From assembly GCA_039817825.1 (NCBI GenBank), contig JBCBVA010000004.1, forward strand, positions 11,030 to 75,029: a DNA stretch of 64,000 bases, written 5' to 3'. Both the position numbers and the translations under genes were made by a program. The notes below the pieces were generated by a model. That model saw only the letters and a list, made by a program, of their open reading frames with translations. It did not search any database and had not been told where the DNA came from. The stretch is from PCC-7336 sp039817825 (GTDB taxonomy: Bacteria; Cyanobacteriota; Cyanobacteriia; Thermostichales; PCC-7336). This document shows positions 51,898-62,131 of the stretch, one piece after another (position 1 is the first letter of the stretch; every line of letters begins with the position of its first letter).

Positions 51898-52413
51898 TTA
51901 GCGAGCACCTTGCCAGACATACCAGTTGGGATAGACGTAGACCCAATACCCTTCTACGCCAGTCTGGCCGCACCAAGATCCTCCACTCCAATAGCCATAG
52001 TCGTTGTAGTCACCGTAGGTATTGCGATCGGCGGCACAGGTCAAAATTTGCTCTAGGCGATAGTAGCTACCGTTGGCGGATGCCAGTTCTGGCAGACTGA
52101 TATTGGCGGAGATCTTCTGATTCGTGCTGTGTCCTTCCCGTTCCCACACGTACCAGTTGGGGTAGGAGTACACCCAATATCCAGCTTCCCCCGTCTGGTC
52201 GCACCAGGCTCCTCCGCCCCAGTAACCGTAATCGTTGTACTCGCCATAGGTGCCGCGATCCTCGGGGCATGTCATCACTTGCACCAGGCCGGAATAGCGA
52301 CTGTTAGCAGATGTGGTGGAGTCTTGTGCAGTAGCTGGTGCGACGTCGAGAGCGATGGTGGCCGTAGCGGCGATCGTCAGAGAGGCGAGGGGAGTGACTA
52401 GACGCTGAAACAT
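51898..52413 (-). CDS. secreted protein with internal duplication, Tyr/Trp/Gly-rich
   Basis: The 171-residue protein has a signal peptide (FQRLVTPLASLTIAATATIA, cleavage near ATAQ) and two copies of a roughly 45-residue unit, separated by about 25 residues. Each unit carries a TCPEDRGTYGEYNDYGYW or TCAADRNTYGDYNDYGYW core, a GGGAWCDQTG or GGSWCGQTG segment and YWVYSYPNWYVW or YWVYVYPNWYVW. Two Cys per unit suggest one disulfide each. I do not know the fold; the aromatic surface suggests sugar or wall binding, which is inference. ATG at 52413 begins the signal peptide. It follows MITE-A copy 2. Confidence 0.75.
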   Translation of the reverse strand: MFQRLVTPLASLTIAATATIALDVAPATAQDSTTSANSRYSGLVQVMTCPEDRGTYGEYNDYGYWGGGAWCDQTGEAGYWVYSYPNWYVWEREGHSTNQKISANISLPELASANGSYYRLEQILTCAADRNTYGDYNDYGYWSGGSWCGQTGVEGYWVYVYPNWYVWQGAR

Positions 52414-52945
52414 GTATTGAGGGGAGACGTAACTAAAGCGAACCTTACCCAAGCAGACCGAGCATCCTGGCATGGCTTGCCGCCGAACGCTTGAGTCGAG
52501 AACTATCGGGCTTTTGCTTTCAGTAATCCATAGGAGTAGTCCCAAGACAACTACCCATACCCCCCCTTCTTAAGAAGGTTTTACTCCGCAGATGCCTAGT
52601 GCTCTGTCCACAATAAGAATAGGAATCGGCAGTCAACCACAGGCTTACTGCACAGTGAGGGGCGAGAGATGACACCCCAAAAAGTAAGCCTGACAAAGTA
52701 CTAGAAACATAGTGTTCGGCCAGACTAGACAAGCTATGGCTTTCGGCAATCAGCTATGGAGAGTTCTCTAGCCATGTTTCGCGGCAGATCGAGGCTTTGA
52801 GCTGTCTCCGCCACTCCAGACCTTACCGCGGATTGCCATACCAAAAATTTTGACGGCTGGAATGCAACTAAGCTCAAAAGACCGGCGCCTGAGACGATCG
52901 ACACCTGGAAAAACTAACACCAAAAGAGATGAATACTTGAGAAGA
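52414..52945. other. gap with MITE-A copy, no gene
   Basis: Contains MITE-A copy 2 at 52745-52840 and the upstream region of the duplicated secreted protein. Other frames are not protein-like. Confidence 0.5.
52745..52840 (+). mobile_element. MITE-A copy 2
   Basis: It opens GGCAATCAGCTATGGAGAGT and ends CCGCGGATTGCCATA; the middle carries GAGGCTTTGAGCTGTCTCCG and CACTCCAGACC, shared with copy 3. The terminal repeats have one or two changes, so it is an older copy. Confidence 0.7.
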
Positions 52946-53824
52946 CTAGCGACCCAACTCAGCGACCATCTCCGCAGAGTCTGCGACTTCAGATATGTCG
53001 AGCTCCGTTAGCTCGGCTAATTCCTCCAACGTTTGGATGCCGTAGATGCGTTCGCCTTTATAAATCCAAGTGGGATAGCTTTTGATATCTTCTGCTGCAC
53101 AAACGGGAGCTTGGGGAGTACCGGGCCCTCCGTAAGGAGAACATTCTACGTATGGCACGTCTTTAAACGCGCTTCCGAACAACATTTTTTGTTCCGCACA
53201 GTGGGGGCACCAACTGGCTCCGTACATTTTGATGTCTTGCTGATGAAGGTGATGGGCTACGCTGGCAGCCATCGCACTAGGAGGCTGGGGTTGGCTTGCA
53301 TAAACCCCGACAGTCACGAGTATCGTTGCCAGTGCAACGGCAGCTCCACCCACGATCAACCGCACGGTATCCACCCACGCGTGACCGACCAGAACCGTCA
53401 CCCAAATCCCCGTGGTGAGAGCGATCGCGACCGCGCAATACGGGCAAAACGACCGCAAAACGGCAGCCATGAGGTAAACCATGTACATCTCAAACGCAAA
53501 CATGGATGTGGCTACCGCAAACAATGCTGGCCATCGCCAACGTTTGAGCAGCGGAAGGTCATCAGGTAATGCGGCCAAGAAGAGTATTGTCAGGAATCCC
53601 AGAAGACCGATTAATGCGGTCGGAACCCCCAGAAATGTGGCCCATCGACTGCCCAGAACTAAATCGCACCCCTGACCGGTGCCACACATAGCAACTTTCT
53701 GGGCGGCAAACTTACTGGCCGTTAGATAGGCGGTCAACATCCCCCCCAATATCGCCAGCACAAACATTACGGTACGGGAATGGCGGTACAGCCACGGGGT
53801 GGAGGGTTGCGTGAGTGCGGACAT
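52946..53824 (-). CDS. VKOR-thioredoxin fusion (LTO1-like)
   Basis: The 292-residue protein joins a vitamin K epoxide reductase domain of about five membrane segments (CGTGQGCDLV with its Cys pair, and SFCPYCAV as the redox site) to a soluble thioredoxin-like domain from about residue 195 (MYGASWCPHCAEQKMLF). It forms disulfides in lumen/periplasm proteins and passes electrons to quinone; the plant homologue LTO1 is needed for photosystem II assembly. The start at 53824 is chosen over 53869. Two further Cys (VECSPYG, APVCAAED) fall where the partner pair is expected. Confidence 0.93.
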   Translation of the reverse strand: MSALTQPSTPWLYRHSRTVMFVLAILGGMLTAYLTASKFAAQKVAMCGTGQGCDLVLGSRWATFLGVPTALIGLLGFLTILFLAALPDDLPLLKRWRWPALFAVATSMFAFEMYMVYLMAAVLRSFCPYCAVAIALTTGIWVTVLVGHAWVDTVRLIVGGAAVALATILVTVGVYASQPQPPSAMAASVAHHLHQQDIKMYGASWCPHCAEQKMLFGSAFKDVPYVECSPYGGPGTPQAPVCAAEDIKSYPTWIYKGERIYGIQTLEELAELTELDISEVADSAEMVAELGR

Positions 53825-54201
53825 ATCACTCGTAAGGTCAGGACATCTCTCGTCATTATGACGCGCCAAGCTTGCTTGAGCTCCGGCGCGCTAGGATTAC
53901 CTTGATTGGCTACGACACAGCAACTGGCTAGCACGCCACCAGTCCCCATCAAGACAGTCTTCAAGTACGTGGAGGACACAAGGCCATTCAAGCGCTAGAA
54001 AATACAGATTGCTCTCCAGGAGTATCTGCTTGCGCCGATGACATATAGATTGAACCCTCGTGTTCAGAAGCTCTCAGGTGAAGTAGCTATTTGCAAGCGA
54101 ATCAAAGGACAACGGAGGGTGTCAACCCCGAGCCTTTCAGTGAATCGAACAGTAGAACTCGCCCCAATATTGCGAAGAATACGGTCGTTAGTCTAGATAA
54201 A
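53825..54201. other. gap between cyAbrB and VKOR genes, nothing seen
   Basis: About 380 bp with no believable gene, repeat or clear terminator. Confidence 0.45.
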
Positions 54202-54558
54202 CTAACCGTCTACCCGTGTCAGAGAGATCAATTTCTTGCCCAATTTAATCTCAAATTCATCTCCAGGTTCCAAGCCCATTTCTTTGGTGTAGGCTGCACC
54301 AATAAGGATGTTGCCATTCTTATGCACAGAAACCTTATACGTGGCTGCTCTACCTCTTCCACCACCTTCCGAAGCGGCGTCAAAATTCATGCCTTCAGCT
54401 TCTAGCAGGGCATTGTAGAATGCCATTAAGCTAATACGCTCTTGGCCGCTTTGAGTTTGAGTGACATACCCACAAGCCTTCGCGATATCTTTTTTATTGG
54501 CTCCCTTCATTTGGGAAACCTTTTCTTGCAATTCTTTGCCCGTTAAAACTTTAGTCAT
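54202..54558 (-). CDS. cyAbrB-type transcriptional regulator
   Basis: The 118-residue protein matches the cyanobacterial AbrB-like family: LTGKELQEKVSQMKGANKK, AKACGYVTQTQSG, and a C-terminal AbrB-like DNA-binding segment (YKVSVHKNGNILIGAAYTKE, PGDEFEIKLGKKL). Unlike Bacillus AbrB, the DNA-binding domain is at the C-terminus. Members tune nitrogen and carbon metabolism genes and can antagonise NtcA. It stands alone. Confidence 0.92.
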   Translation of the reverse strand: MTKVLTGKELQEKVSQMKGANKKDIAKACGYVTQTQSGQERISLMAFYNALLEAEGMNFDAASEGGGRGRAATYKVSVHKNGNILIGAAYTKEMGLEPGDEFEIKLGKKLISLTRVDG

Positions 54559-56023
54559 ACAGAGTCAATTAGAAGCTTTAAAACAATACTAGCCGAAAGA
54601 TTGCATCCCTTTGTATAGATTTGCAGAAAATCATCCTAGGTTGATATCTATATCTCTTCAAGATCTCATCGATGATTTCTATTCATCAGTTGCGATCGAG
54701 CGCTTGCACTTTAAACCAGCACCCGTCAGGTCTCCTATCATCGTTTTATCCTGCTCTAACAAATACCTCTCTCGGACGAAGTCAAATGGCATTCAGTGCT
54801 CACATCAATAGCTTGCTCTAGATAACTTCGGACTAGCCTGATTCATTGCTATTCTGCCTGCAAGGAGTTTTCTGTTTCAACGAAAAGATTAGCCAGTATA
54901 GGAAGCACTTGATGTCCGTGTCATTTAAAATTGCAGGTGGCTTTGTCGCTTCAGGCTAGCATGTTCGCTTGGTTAACTGGTGGTAGTTAACGTCAGTTTG
55001 ACAGAATTGTTCGAACGGATACGTACTTTGAACTGCGCTCCATTCATGGATGGTGAAGCTACTCAAGCCCGATCTCCGATCTCGGAAATGGGTCGGAGGC
55101 GAGCGCCTTTAAATGAATCTGATTTTAATTGCAATCAATACTGGCTATTGCCAGCGATCCTCATTGATTTCACCCTCCCTGATATCTTCAACATATTCTA
55201 TTTTGGCGCGGCCAATGGTTGTTTACCACCTGGACAATCGTGCTCGTTTGGCAGGGGCAAAAATCAAGAAGCGCTTGCTCGCACAAGGAATGGATAAGCT
55301 TGCGTGAACGGTCTCTATAAGCGGCTTGCAAACGATTGAACTAAGTGAATATTTAAGACCGATGCTCGGAACGAAATCTCCATCATAATATCCAACAGAC
55401 CAGAGGTCACAGCGATCCGATCCTCAATCTATCTTCCGATACGAAAGCAGAGAGCAATAGGAGCAGAGAGTAAGAAGACCTTGAGCCCAAATGGTGCCGT
55501 CGTGTTTCGAAGCAAATATCTCAATAGCTCCGCCGACTTGACAGCTCTCAAAGTCAGCGGAACCAGCCACTTGGTGGGCGTACGAACCTCTGTTGCCGAT
55601 CTCACTACAACTAGCTACGGTGTCACGCTTGGCCTCAAGCCGGTTGCTTGGATTGTGATGGGACTAAAGTTCTTGCAGGGTAATCGGCAGTGCTCTCAAC
55701 CACAGTGCCACTTGTACTCCTTTGATAATCGTAAAGTAGTGTTGTCAGTTGCTATACTCTTTGAAATAAGAATACTTTGTCCTTATAAAAAGTCTTGATA
55801 AATTGATGGTAGGGCTACAGCGGTCTCTGGCCGAGCAGTTACGGAGAGCGGTGCATATCCATCGTTGGTGTTTGTGCATCTAACGTTTCAGGTTTGAGCT
55901 CAGCGCAGATGCTCCGTGCTCTCGCTTGGCACTGGAATGCTGGCAACTGTAGTACGGGATAGATGAATTGTTTTGCAGAACTATTGGTAGCTTCTCTGCC
56001 ATACCAACCTGATTGGCTCATCT
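54559..56023. other. 1.46-kb region without a credible gene
   Basis: AT-richer than its surroundings. Frames at 54980-55297 (+) and 55481-55798 (+) exist but lack ribosome sites and known pattern. The stretch GTSHLVGVRTSVADLTTTSY in the second is the most protein-like and could be a remnant. No inverted or tandem repeat is clear. It may be decayed accessory DNA beside the polysaccharide gene. Confidence 0.45.
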
Positions 56024-57436
56024 ATGTTGCGCTTCGTTCTTGATGGACTGATATTGTCTCTTCCTCCAAGGCTGAGGCTGGCCCTCATTCAATTGATTGA
56101 GGGGATGCAAACAGCATTGCCTCCGGATGCCAGCGGTACCCGACCGAAGATCGATCTGGAAACTGCGTTTACTATCTTTTCACTCGTCTTCTACATGAAT
56201 CCTGTCTTGCTGACAGTTCTCGGGCGAGACGCAGCTACTAAGGTTCAGCAGCCCACATTTTTGCTGATCTACGCGCTGACGTTCTATTTCATGTATCGAC
56301 ACAGGCATCGGTATGGCTCCTTGATCAAAAGTGGCGGTTTGCTATGGGTTGTGGTATTTATCCCGCTACTGTCTACCCTCTGGTCACCATTCCCCGATGT
56401 AACTCTCAGGCGTGCCTTTGCTGTAGTCAACACTAGTTTGTTCGGCGTGTATATGGGGGGTCGGTACAACTTGAAAGAGATTTTGTACCTGCTACGCTAC
56501 GTCTTCGTCATCATCGGTGGGTTGTCGCTCATTTTTGCCGTGGTTTTCCCCTCTTGGGGGCTGATGCAAGATTTGCATGCTGGAGCATTTAGAGGCGTCT
56601 TCATTCACAAAAACTCTGCAGCAGTTCGTCTGTCAACTGGTGTAATCGTGTTTCTAGTACTCACGTTTTCCGGGGAAGGGAGCCGATTATTTAACGGTAT
56701 CTGGACGTTGCTAATATTTGGTATGGTTACGGCTTCGCAGTCCTCAACTGGCTTGGGAGCTTGTATTCTCTCGTTCGCATCTATCCCATTTCTGCTAATT
56801 CCACGGGGTAAATTGAGTCAGATGCTGCCAGCCATTTTTGGGACGCTGTTGTTGGCATTTCTCGGTGGGATGTTCCTATTAGAAAATACTGGGACTGTAC
56901 TGGAAGCATTTGGTGAAGATAGTCAACTCACTGGCCGTGCAAATTTCTGGCCTGTTCTTCTGGAATCTATCTATCAACGGTTTTGGTTGGGATATGGGTA
57001 CGAAGGGTATTGGGCTGGTGGATTGAATGGACCGTCGGCAATTTTAGCTCAGCTTGCCACAACTAATGCGAAAACCCACGCCCATAACGGCTATCTCGAA
57101 ACTATGTTGAGCGTTGGATTCCTTGGGTTGTTTTGCCTGATTGTTAATTTGTGGTCGTCTATCCTAAATTTCCTCAAATACGTCCGTCATACAACGGGAT
57201 TCTTGGCGCTGTTTCCTATTCTGTTTATGGTACAGTTTTTTGCAGCGAACATGGTCGAGACCTCCGTGTATGGCTACAACAACTTTACTTGGGTGATCTA
57301 TGTTTGCTTGATAACCTGCGCGATTTACGATCGCGCTGTCATGAGCCTCTATTCGCCGAAACCCGAGCCAGAACCGGTTCCGCCAGGACTTCCAATCATG
57401 GATATGGATATGGAGCCGGAGCCAGTAAAGCTCTAA
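56024..57436 (+). CDS. O-antigen ligase/polymerase-like membrane protein
   Basis: The 470-residue protein has about ten to twelve membrane segments and the O-antigen ligase family core: FRGVFIHKNSAA, TASQSSTGLGACIL and the large loop with LTGRANFWPVLLESI and THAHNGYLETMLSVGFLG. It likely polymerises or ligates exopolysaccharide units at the periplasmic face. The tail is an acidic Pro/Glu/Met stretch. No glycosyltransferase is adjacent, so the polysaccharide is unknown. Confidence 0.83.
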   Translation: MLRFVLDGLILSLPPRLRLALIQLIEGMQTALPPDASGTRPKIDLETAFTIFSLVFYMNPVLLTVLGRDAATKVQQPTFLLIYALTFYFMYRHRHRYGSLIKSGGLLWVVVFIPLLSTLWSPFPDVTLRRAFAVVNTSLFGVYMGGRYNLKEILYLLRYVFVIIGGLSLIFAVVFPSWGLMQDLHAGAFRGVFIHKNSAAVRLSTGVIVFLVLTFSGEGSRLFNGIWTLLIFGMVTASQSSTGLGACILSFASIPFLLIPRGKLSQMLPAIFGTLLLAFLGGMFLLENTGTVLEAFGEDSQLTGRANFWPVLLESIYQRFWLGYGYEGYWAGGLNGPSAILAQLATTNAKTHAHNGYLETMLSVGFLGLFCLIVNLWSSILNFLKYVRHTTGFLALFPILFMVQFFAANMVETSVYGYNNFTWVIYVCLITCAIYDRAVMSLYSPKPEPEPVPPGLPIMDMDMEPEPVKL

Positions 57437-57680
57437 TGTTCTGTAAAGGCGAAGACTGAAGAACCTTGAGTGGCCAGACAAAAAGGTTAGGAATTCTCTA
57501 TAGCCGATGGCCGATCGGTGGATGAAAACGAAGTTTCGAGGCCTATATAGCCCTAACCCTGGATCTGATAAACCACTAGTGGCCTCTCCGCTGAGGCTCG
57601 ATGGATAGTTGTTCTCCCTCAGTCTGGTTGCAATGCATTCGTAGTTTGATTGCACTCCTTGTCGCAAGCCAGATAGACCA

Positions 57681-57995
57681 CTAGTAGTACACGGTGAGCC
57701 ATAGGGTTGCTTCTGTTGGTGTTGTCCATTCCACCCGGTATCGAGTGTGGGCGGGAATGGTGATGTGGCTGCCGGGGATCAGGCGTTGCGATCGCCCATG
57801 TCCAAATTCTAGTACTGCCTCTCCTCTTAAGACCAGCACCCACGCATTCTGTTTCTGTTCGTTCCACCGATCGGGTGGAGTCGTGTGTCCTTTTGAAATC
57901 GATCGCTCGATCTTAATACCGTTCCCGCTAGCTAATAGTTCGAATGCTTCGGTACTCAAATCCGATGGGATATCGGCAAACAGATTGCCTGTCAT
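57681..57995 (-). CDS. cupin-domain protein
   Basis: The 104-residue protein has the small cupin fold: WVLVLRGEAVLEFG as motif 1 and LIPGSHITIPAHTRYRVEW as motif 2. The usual metal ligands are only partly present (His in motif 2; the HXH of motif 1 is replaced by QNAWV), so metal binding is doubtful. Start at 57995 or 58025. Function unknown; it stands near the polysaccharide gene but on the other strand. Confidence 0.75.
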   Translation of the reverse strand: MTGNLFADIPSDLSTEAFELLASGNGIKIERSISKGHTTPPDRWNEQKQNAWVLVLRGEAVLEFGHGRSQRLIPGSHITIPAHTRYRVEWTTPTEATLWLTVYY

Positions 57996-58218
57996 ATTTT
58001 TGCTCCAATCAGTCAGTACCTGCAATTGCCACTTGTCATTGTGCTTGCCTCCAGTTCGCTTGGATTCCAGGGGTCACAGCTACAACGATCTGAATACAGT
58101 GCTCTAGTTGCGATCGATGGCCTGTTGTTCTGTCTGAGCTTTTTGTGCTGATTGTGCAGGTGCCCTGGCTGGGATGGTAACGAGGGACGTCACTGGGGAA
58201 GGTCGACGTTCTCGAAAC

Positions 58219-59025
58219 TTATCGTGGTGCAGCGCGTCCCATTAGCGACCCGACTAGTCCGGGAAGTAGCTGGTAGGCTGCGGTCGCCATCTGAGCTGGT
58301 CCTACCACCACATCTCGTTGACCCGTCCGGCAGGCATCGGCGATCGCCTTGGCAATCTCCTCCGGTGTCTGACTTACAGCACTGCTCAGTGTCGTCTCCA
58401 TTTGTTGACGGTAGCGATCGGCTGCTCCATCTGCCCCGACGAACACCGCGCGCTCCAGGAACTCTGTCGTGACCACCCCCGGATGTACGCCGACGATCTG
58501 AACTCCCTGAGATTCCACCTCTAGGCGCAGTGTCTCTGTGAGGCCCGTAACGGCATACTTACTGGCGCAGTAAGCAGTCATGGCGGGCAATGGCATTTTT
58601 CCTCCAAACGAGCCCACATTGACAATTTGCCCCTGTTTTCGGGCCAGCATATGGGGGAGGACAGCTCGGATAGTGTGAACGTACCCCCAAAAGTTGACGT
58701 TCATGACCTGTTGCCACTGCTCCAATGATGTATCGACAAACGGGCCACTGGCACAAATCCCAGCATTGTTTATCAATAAATCGATGCGATCGAATCGAGC
58801 GATCGCCTTTTCCACCAACACGTTGACTTGTTCGGGATCGGATACATCGGTAGGGATGGGTAGAACGTCGCAATTATGTTTTTTTTCCAGGGCGATCGCC
58901 GTCTCCGTTAGGGGATCGGATGTGCGGGCTGCCAAGACGAGAGCAAATCCTTGGCTGGCAAATGCAAACGCCGTGGCACGACCGATTCCGGCAGACGCGC
59001 CTGTAATTAGGGCAACTTTAGACAT
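58219..59025 (-). CDS. short-chain dehydrogenase/reductase
   Basis: The 268-residue classical SDR has the cofactor loop LITGASAGIGRATAFAF, NNAG in LLINNAGICASGP and the catalytic site AYCASKYAVTGLTETL. An Arg after the loop (AARTSD) hints at NADP. The C-terminal region is ordinary. Substrate cannot be assigned by reading. Confidence 0.92.
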   Translation of the reverse strand: MSKVALITGASAGIGRATAFAFASQGFALVLAARTSDPLTETAIALEKKHNCDVLPIPTDVSDPEQVNVLVEKAIARFDRIDLLINNAGICASGPFVDTSLEQWQQVMNVNFWGYVHTIRAVLPHMLARKQGQIVNVGSFGGKMPLPAMTAYCASKYAVTGLTETLRLEVESQGVQIVGVHPGVVTTEFLERAVFVGADGAADRYRQQMETTLSSAVSQTPEEIAKAIADACRTGQRDVVVGPAQMATAAYQLLPGLVGSLMGRAAPR

Positions 59026-59434
59026 AGTGGCAAATAGGGGGCGTGGGGAATCTATGTCGCGGGATACGGTTGTTCGTCGTTAGGGTTCTAATTGCGATCC
59101 CGGCGATCGTTAGTTTGTTACTGTCAACGGGCTGATGGGCGATCTCAACTCGTGCCGCACTACTATTGTGTATCTTTTCAGCCAGCAGTTGTTGTTCTTG
59201 CACGAAACCATAGATGATTGCTCTGCATTCGATTGCGTTATGGGCGTATTGCTCGATGGGACTAAGTGCGCTACAGACTACTGCCTTGTGACAATCTCCT
59301 CACTGTTGCAAAGACTCCGGCGATGCCCCGCTTATCGTAAGGACGTAGCTGAGTCCCGATTAACGTAGCACCCTCGATAGGTGCCACACTGGTAGAAATT
59401 GCACTGTTAGACCCGAGACAGGGTAGAGAAGGGG
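59026..59434. other. gap without a credible gene
   Basis: About 410 bp. A 77-codon frame at 59135-59368 is Cys- and Leu-rich but not protein-like. Nothing else is seen. Confidence 0.4.
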
Positions 59435-59617
59435 ATGGGCATCGTATTCATACTCTATGTTGGCTTCACGCTGTACTTGTATTTCACGCGCGAGCCAATT
59501 CGATTAGAAGTCAATTTTGTGCTGGGCCGATGGTATGAAATCATCACTGAATTCATTTACCGCATGCGCCAGAGTGCATCGTCGGCCTATCGTCAGCGCC
59601 GGAACCGTCGCTATTGA
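59435..59617 (+). CDS. small single-span membrane protein, uncertain
   Basis: A 60-residue frame encodes an N-terminal membrane helix (GIVFILYVGFTLYLYF) and a strongly basic C-terminus (AYRQRRNRRY). AGAAGGGG lies directly before the ATG, closer than ideal for a ribosome site. The helix with an Arg-rich cytosolic tail is typical of small bacterial membrane proteins, but no family is recognised, so it is a tentative gene. Confidence 0.45.
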   Translation: MGIVFILYVGFTLYLYFTREPIRLEVNFVLGRWYEIITEFIYRMRQSASSAYRQRRNRRY

Positions 59618-59693
59618 GGGTCATTCGAGCAGCTTCTACTCGTAGCTGGATAGCTATTCATCGAGTATCTACAACCCGTCCAAAGCATCTGTG

Positions 59694-61424
59694 TCAATGT
59701 GCTTGGAATTGCTTGTTGTAGAACTCGGCATATCGCCCCTGTCGATTCAATAGTTCGGCATGAGTGCCAGATTCCACAATCCGTCCATTCTCCAAAAACA
59801 AGATGCGATCTGCCTTTCGCACCGTGCTGAGGCGGTGGGCAATCACAAATGCCGTGCGATCGCGCATGGCCCGTTCTAGAGCTTCTTGTACCAGTGCTTC
59901 TGACTCGGAATCGAGCGCGGATGTCGCCTCATCTAAGATCAAGACGCGCGGATTGAGCAAGACGGCTCGGGCGATCGCAATGCGCTGCCGCTGTCCTCCC
60001 GATAAATTCACTCCACGCTCACCCACCCAAGCGTCGTATCCGTCCTCTTGCTGAGTAATAAATGTATGGGCATTACCCACTTTGGCCGCTGCTTCCACAG
60101 CATCTCTGTCAGGGTCGATCTGGCCGTAGGCAATATTCTGGGCCAGAGTGCCGGAGAATAGGGCCGTGTCTTGGGGGACGATGCCGATCTGTTGGCGCAG
60201 GCTGGGAATCGTCACTTCGCGGATATTCTGGCCATCCACCAGGATCTCACCCTCTTGGGGATCGTAGAACCGAGCCAGCAGGTTCACCAGAGTTGTTTTT
60301 CCGGCTCCTGATGGTCCCACTAACGCCACCACTTCCCCCGGATGCACTAGGACGCTGACTTGCTGCAACACAGGTTGACCGGTTTGGTAAGCAAAGCTGA
60401 CGTTGCGGTACTCTACTTTGCCAGTGATGGGTGGAAGGGCGATCGCGCCTGCTTTTTCTTCTACAGAGGGCTTGACGTCCATCAGTTCGAAGATGCGTTC
60501 GATGGATGCTTCGGCCTGTTTAAATTCGTTGTATTGGTTGGTGACCAGATCGATCGGATGGAGCAGCAGGACGACGGCTGTGATGTAACTAATGAATTCT
60601 TGCGGCTGCATTTGGCCGATGGAAATTTGCCAGCCGCCAATCAGAAACAGCAGCACAATACTGACAGCTTCGAGAAAACCAATGGCAGGGAACTGAATGG
60701 CTTTTAACTGCTCCGCGCGATATTTTGCCATCCGATCGCGCTCGGCTTGAGCTTCAAATTTGCCCACTTCGTAATCTTGCGCCGCGAAGGCTTGCACGAT
60801 GCGAATGCTGCCGAATACCTCCGTCAGCATGGACGACAGACTAGACACTTGCTTCTGACTCTTGCGCGATAAATCCAGCAACTGTCGACCCACCGTCCCG
60901 ATCAGCCAACCCATTGACGGAGCCAGGATTAGGCTGGCAAGCGTCAGAGGCCAGTTGAGATACAGCATGTAAATTGGGATCGCAATCAACTGCAGGACGC
61001 AGGAGAGAAACTGCTGGGATAGCTTGCTGACGGCTTCGCCGATGCGATCGATATCTTCCGTGAGGCGATAGGTTAAATCCCCTGTCTTAGAGGTTTCAAA
61101 GTAGTCCAACCCCAGCCCATGCAGATGACGATAAACATTGGTTCTCAGGTTGTACATCATATTGAGAGAACCCACGATGGTTTGGGTTTTCTCGAAATAC
61201 ATAAACACCGAGCGCACTAAGAAAACAAATGTTGCCAGGGCCAGCCATTTGATTAACAGGCTGACATTTCCGGCCCCCATGGAGGCAGAGATTTCTCCGG
61301 TGGTATAGGGCAGTACCAATGTGAACAGAACGTACCCTAGCGTGCAGGAAATCCCCCGAATAAATAACGGTGCTTGTGCTTTGAAATAGGGGGAAAGTTT
61401 CCCATAGCTCGCACGGATGGACAT
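59694..61424 (-). CDS. MsbA-like ABC transporter (half-transporter)
   Basis: The 576-residue half-transporter has a six-span permease domain (residues about 1-310) and an ATPase domain with Walker A GPSGAGKTTL, signature NLSGGQRQRIA, Walker B VLILDEATSALD and switch His AHRLSTV. The pattern matches MsbA-type lipid/multidrug exporters. The ATG at 61424 is chosen because the upstream extension to 61535 is Cys/Pro-rich and unlike the family. It probably works as a homodimer. Substrate unknown. Confidence 0.93.
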   Translation of the reverse strand: MSIRASYGKLSPYFKAQAPLFIRGISCTLGYVLFTLVLPYTTGEISASMGAGNVSLLIKWLALATFVFLVRSVFMYFEKTQTIVGSLNMMYNLRTNVYRHLHGLGLDYFETSKTGDLTYRLTEDIDRIGEAVSKLSQQFLSCVLQLIAIPIYMLYLNWPLTLASLILAPSMGWLIGTVGRQLLDLSRKSQKQVSSLSSMLTEVFGSIRIVQAFAAQDYEVGKFEAQAERDRMAKYRAEQLKAIQFPAIGFLEAVSIVLLFLIGGWQISIGQMQPQEFISYITAVVLLLHPIDLVTNQYNEFKQAEASIERIFELMDVKPSVEEKAGAIALPPITGKVEYRNVSFAYQTGQPVLQQVSVLVHPGEVVALVGPSGAGKTTLVNLLARFYDPQEGEILVDGQNIREVTIPSLRQQIGIVPQDTALFSGTLAQNIAYGQIDPDRDAVEAAAKVGNAHTFITQQEDGYDAWVGERGVNLSGGQRQRIAIARAVLLNPRVLILDEATSALDSESEALVQEALERAMRDRTAFVIAHRLSTVRKADRILFLENGRIVESGTHAELLNRQGRYAEFYNKQFQAH

Positions 61425-61705
61425 GGGCGATCGACAGGTCGTGAGTACGCAGTCTTCATCATAGGGGGCAACGGCTGGGTTACGCCCACAGGCAGACAGC
61501 GGCGCTGCTTCATGGGTAGGTACGAACAATTCCAAACCCGTGGGGAGACACAGGTCTGCAGGCTAGATCGGGGCATCTCAACCGGTTGCAGCTTCCTTAT
61601 CAAAAGTGGGGGCTGTTAGCACCGCACTTTCCGGTGTCAGATGTTGAGCACACCAACGGTTTTTCTGGCTTACCGAAGAGCCAATGTGGACTTGGAGCGT
61701 CATTC

Positions 61706-62131
61706 ATGTTCGCAAGCAGGAGACCGATTGTGACTACCCTTCACCCACACCTGGCTTTAATGGAACGCCTGGCAGACGTCTTTCCCCACAACTTGGATCG
61801 CGCTGGGGAACTGCTCGCTGATGGCTTTGTCTGGCACTACTTCAACCCCGAACTCCCCGATTTACAAGGAGATTATGTGGGATTGGAAGGGTTGCGCAGG
61901 TTTTTTGGAGCGTTGGCAACGTTGACTGACGGTACGTTCACCGTGGAAGACAAAGAGGTTCAGTATGTCGGAGATGAGTTAGTCGTCACACTTGCACAGC
62001 CTATGATGACGCTGGATGGTGAGTCGTTCGAAACAGACGCTGTGGTGGTTTGGAGAATTGTTGGCGATCGCATTGCTGAAGCGTGGGATATTCCGGCCAT
62101 CTATTCAATGCGCCCGCAAGTGTTGAATTAG
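61706..62131 (+). CDS. NTF2-like (SnoaL-type) protein
   Basis: The 141-residue protein has the NTF2-like fold pattern: MERLADVFPHNLDRAGELLA, FVWHYFNPELPDLQGDYVGL, and YVGDELVVTLAQPMMTLDG, ending with DAVVVWRIVGDRIAEAWDI. Such proteins are cone-shaped with an enzymatic or binding pocket. No catalytic residues are certain. ATG at 61706 or 61760 could be the start. Divergent from the ABC transporter gene. Confidence 0.78.
   Translation: MFASRRPIVTTLHPHLALMERLADVFPHNLDRAGELLADGFVWHYFNPELPDLQGDYVGLEGLRRFFGALATLTDGTFTVEDKEVQYVGDELVVTLAQPMMTLDGESFETDAVVVWRIVGDRIAEAWDIPAIYSMRPQVLN

Noticed and set aside
55481..55798. 105-codon plus-strand frame
   Set aside because: No ribosome site or family pattern; the surrounding region looks non-coding.
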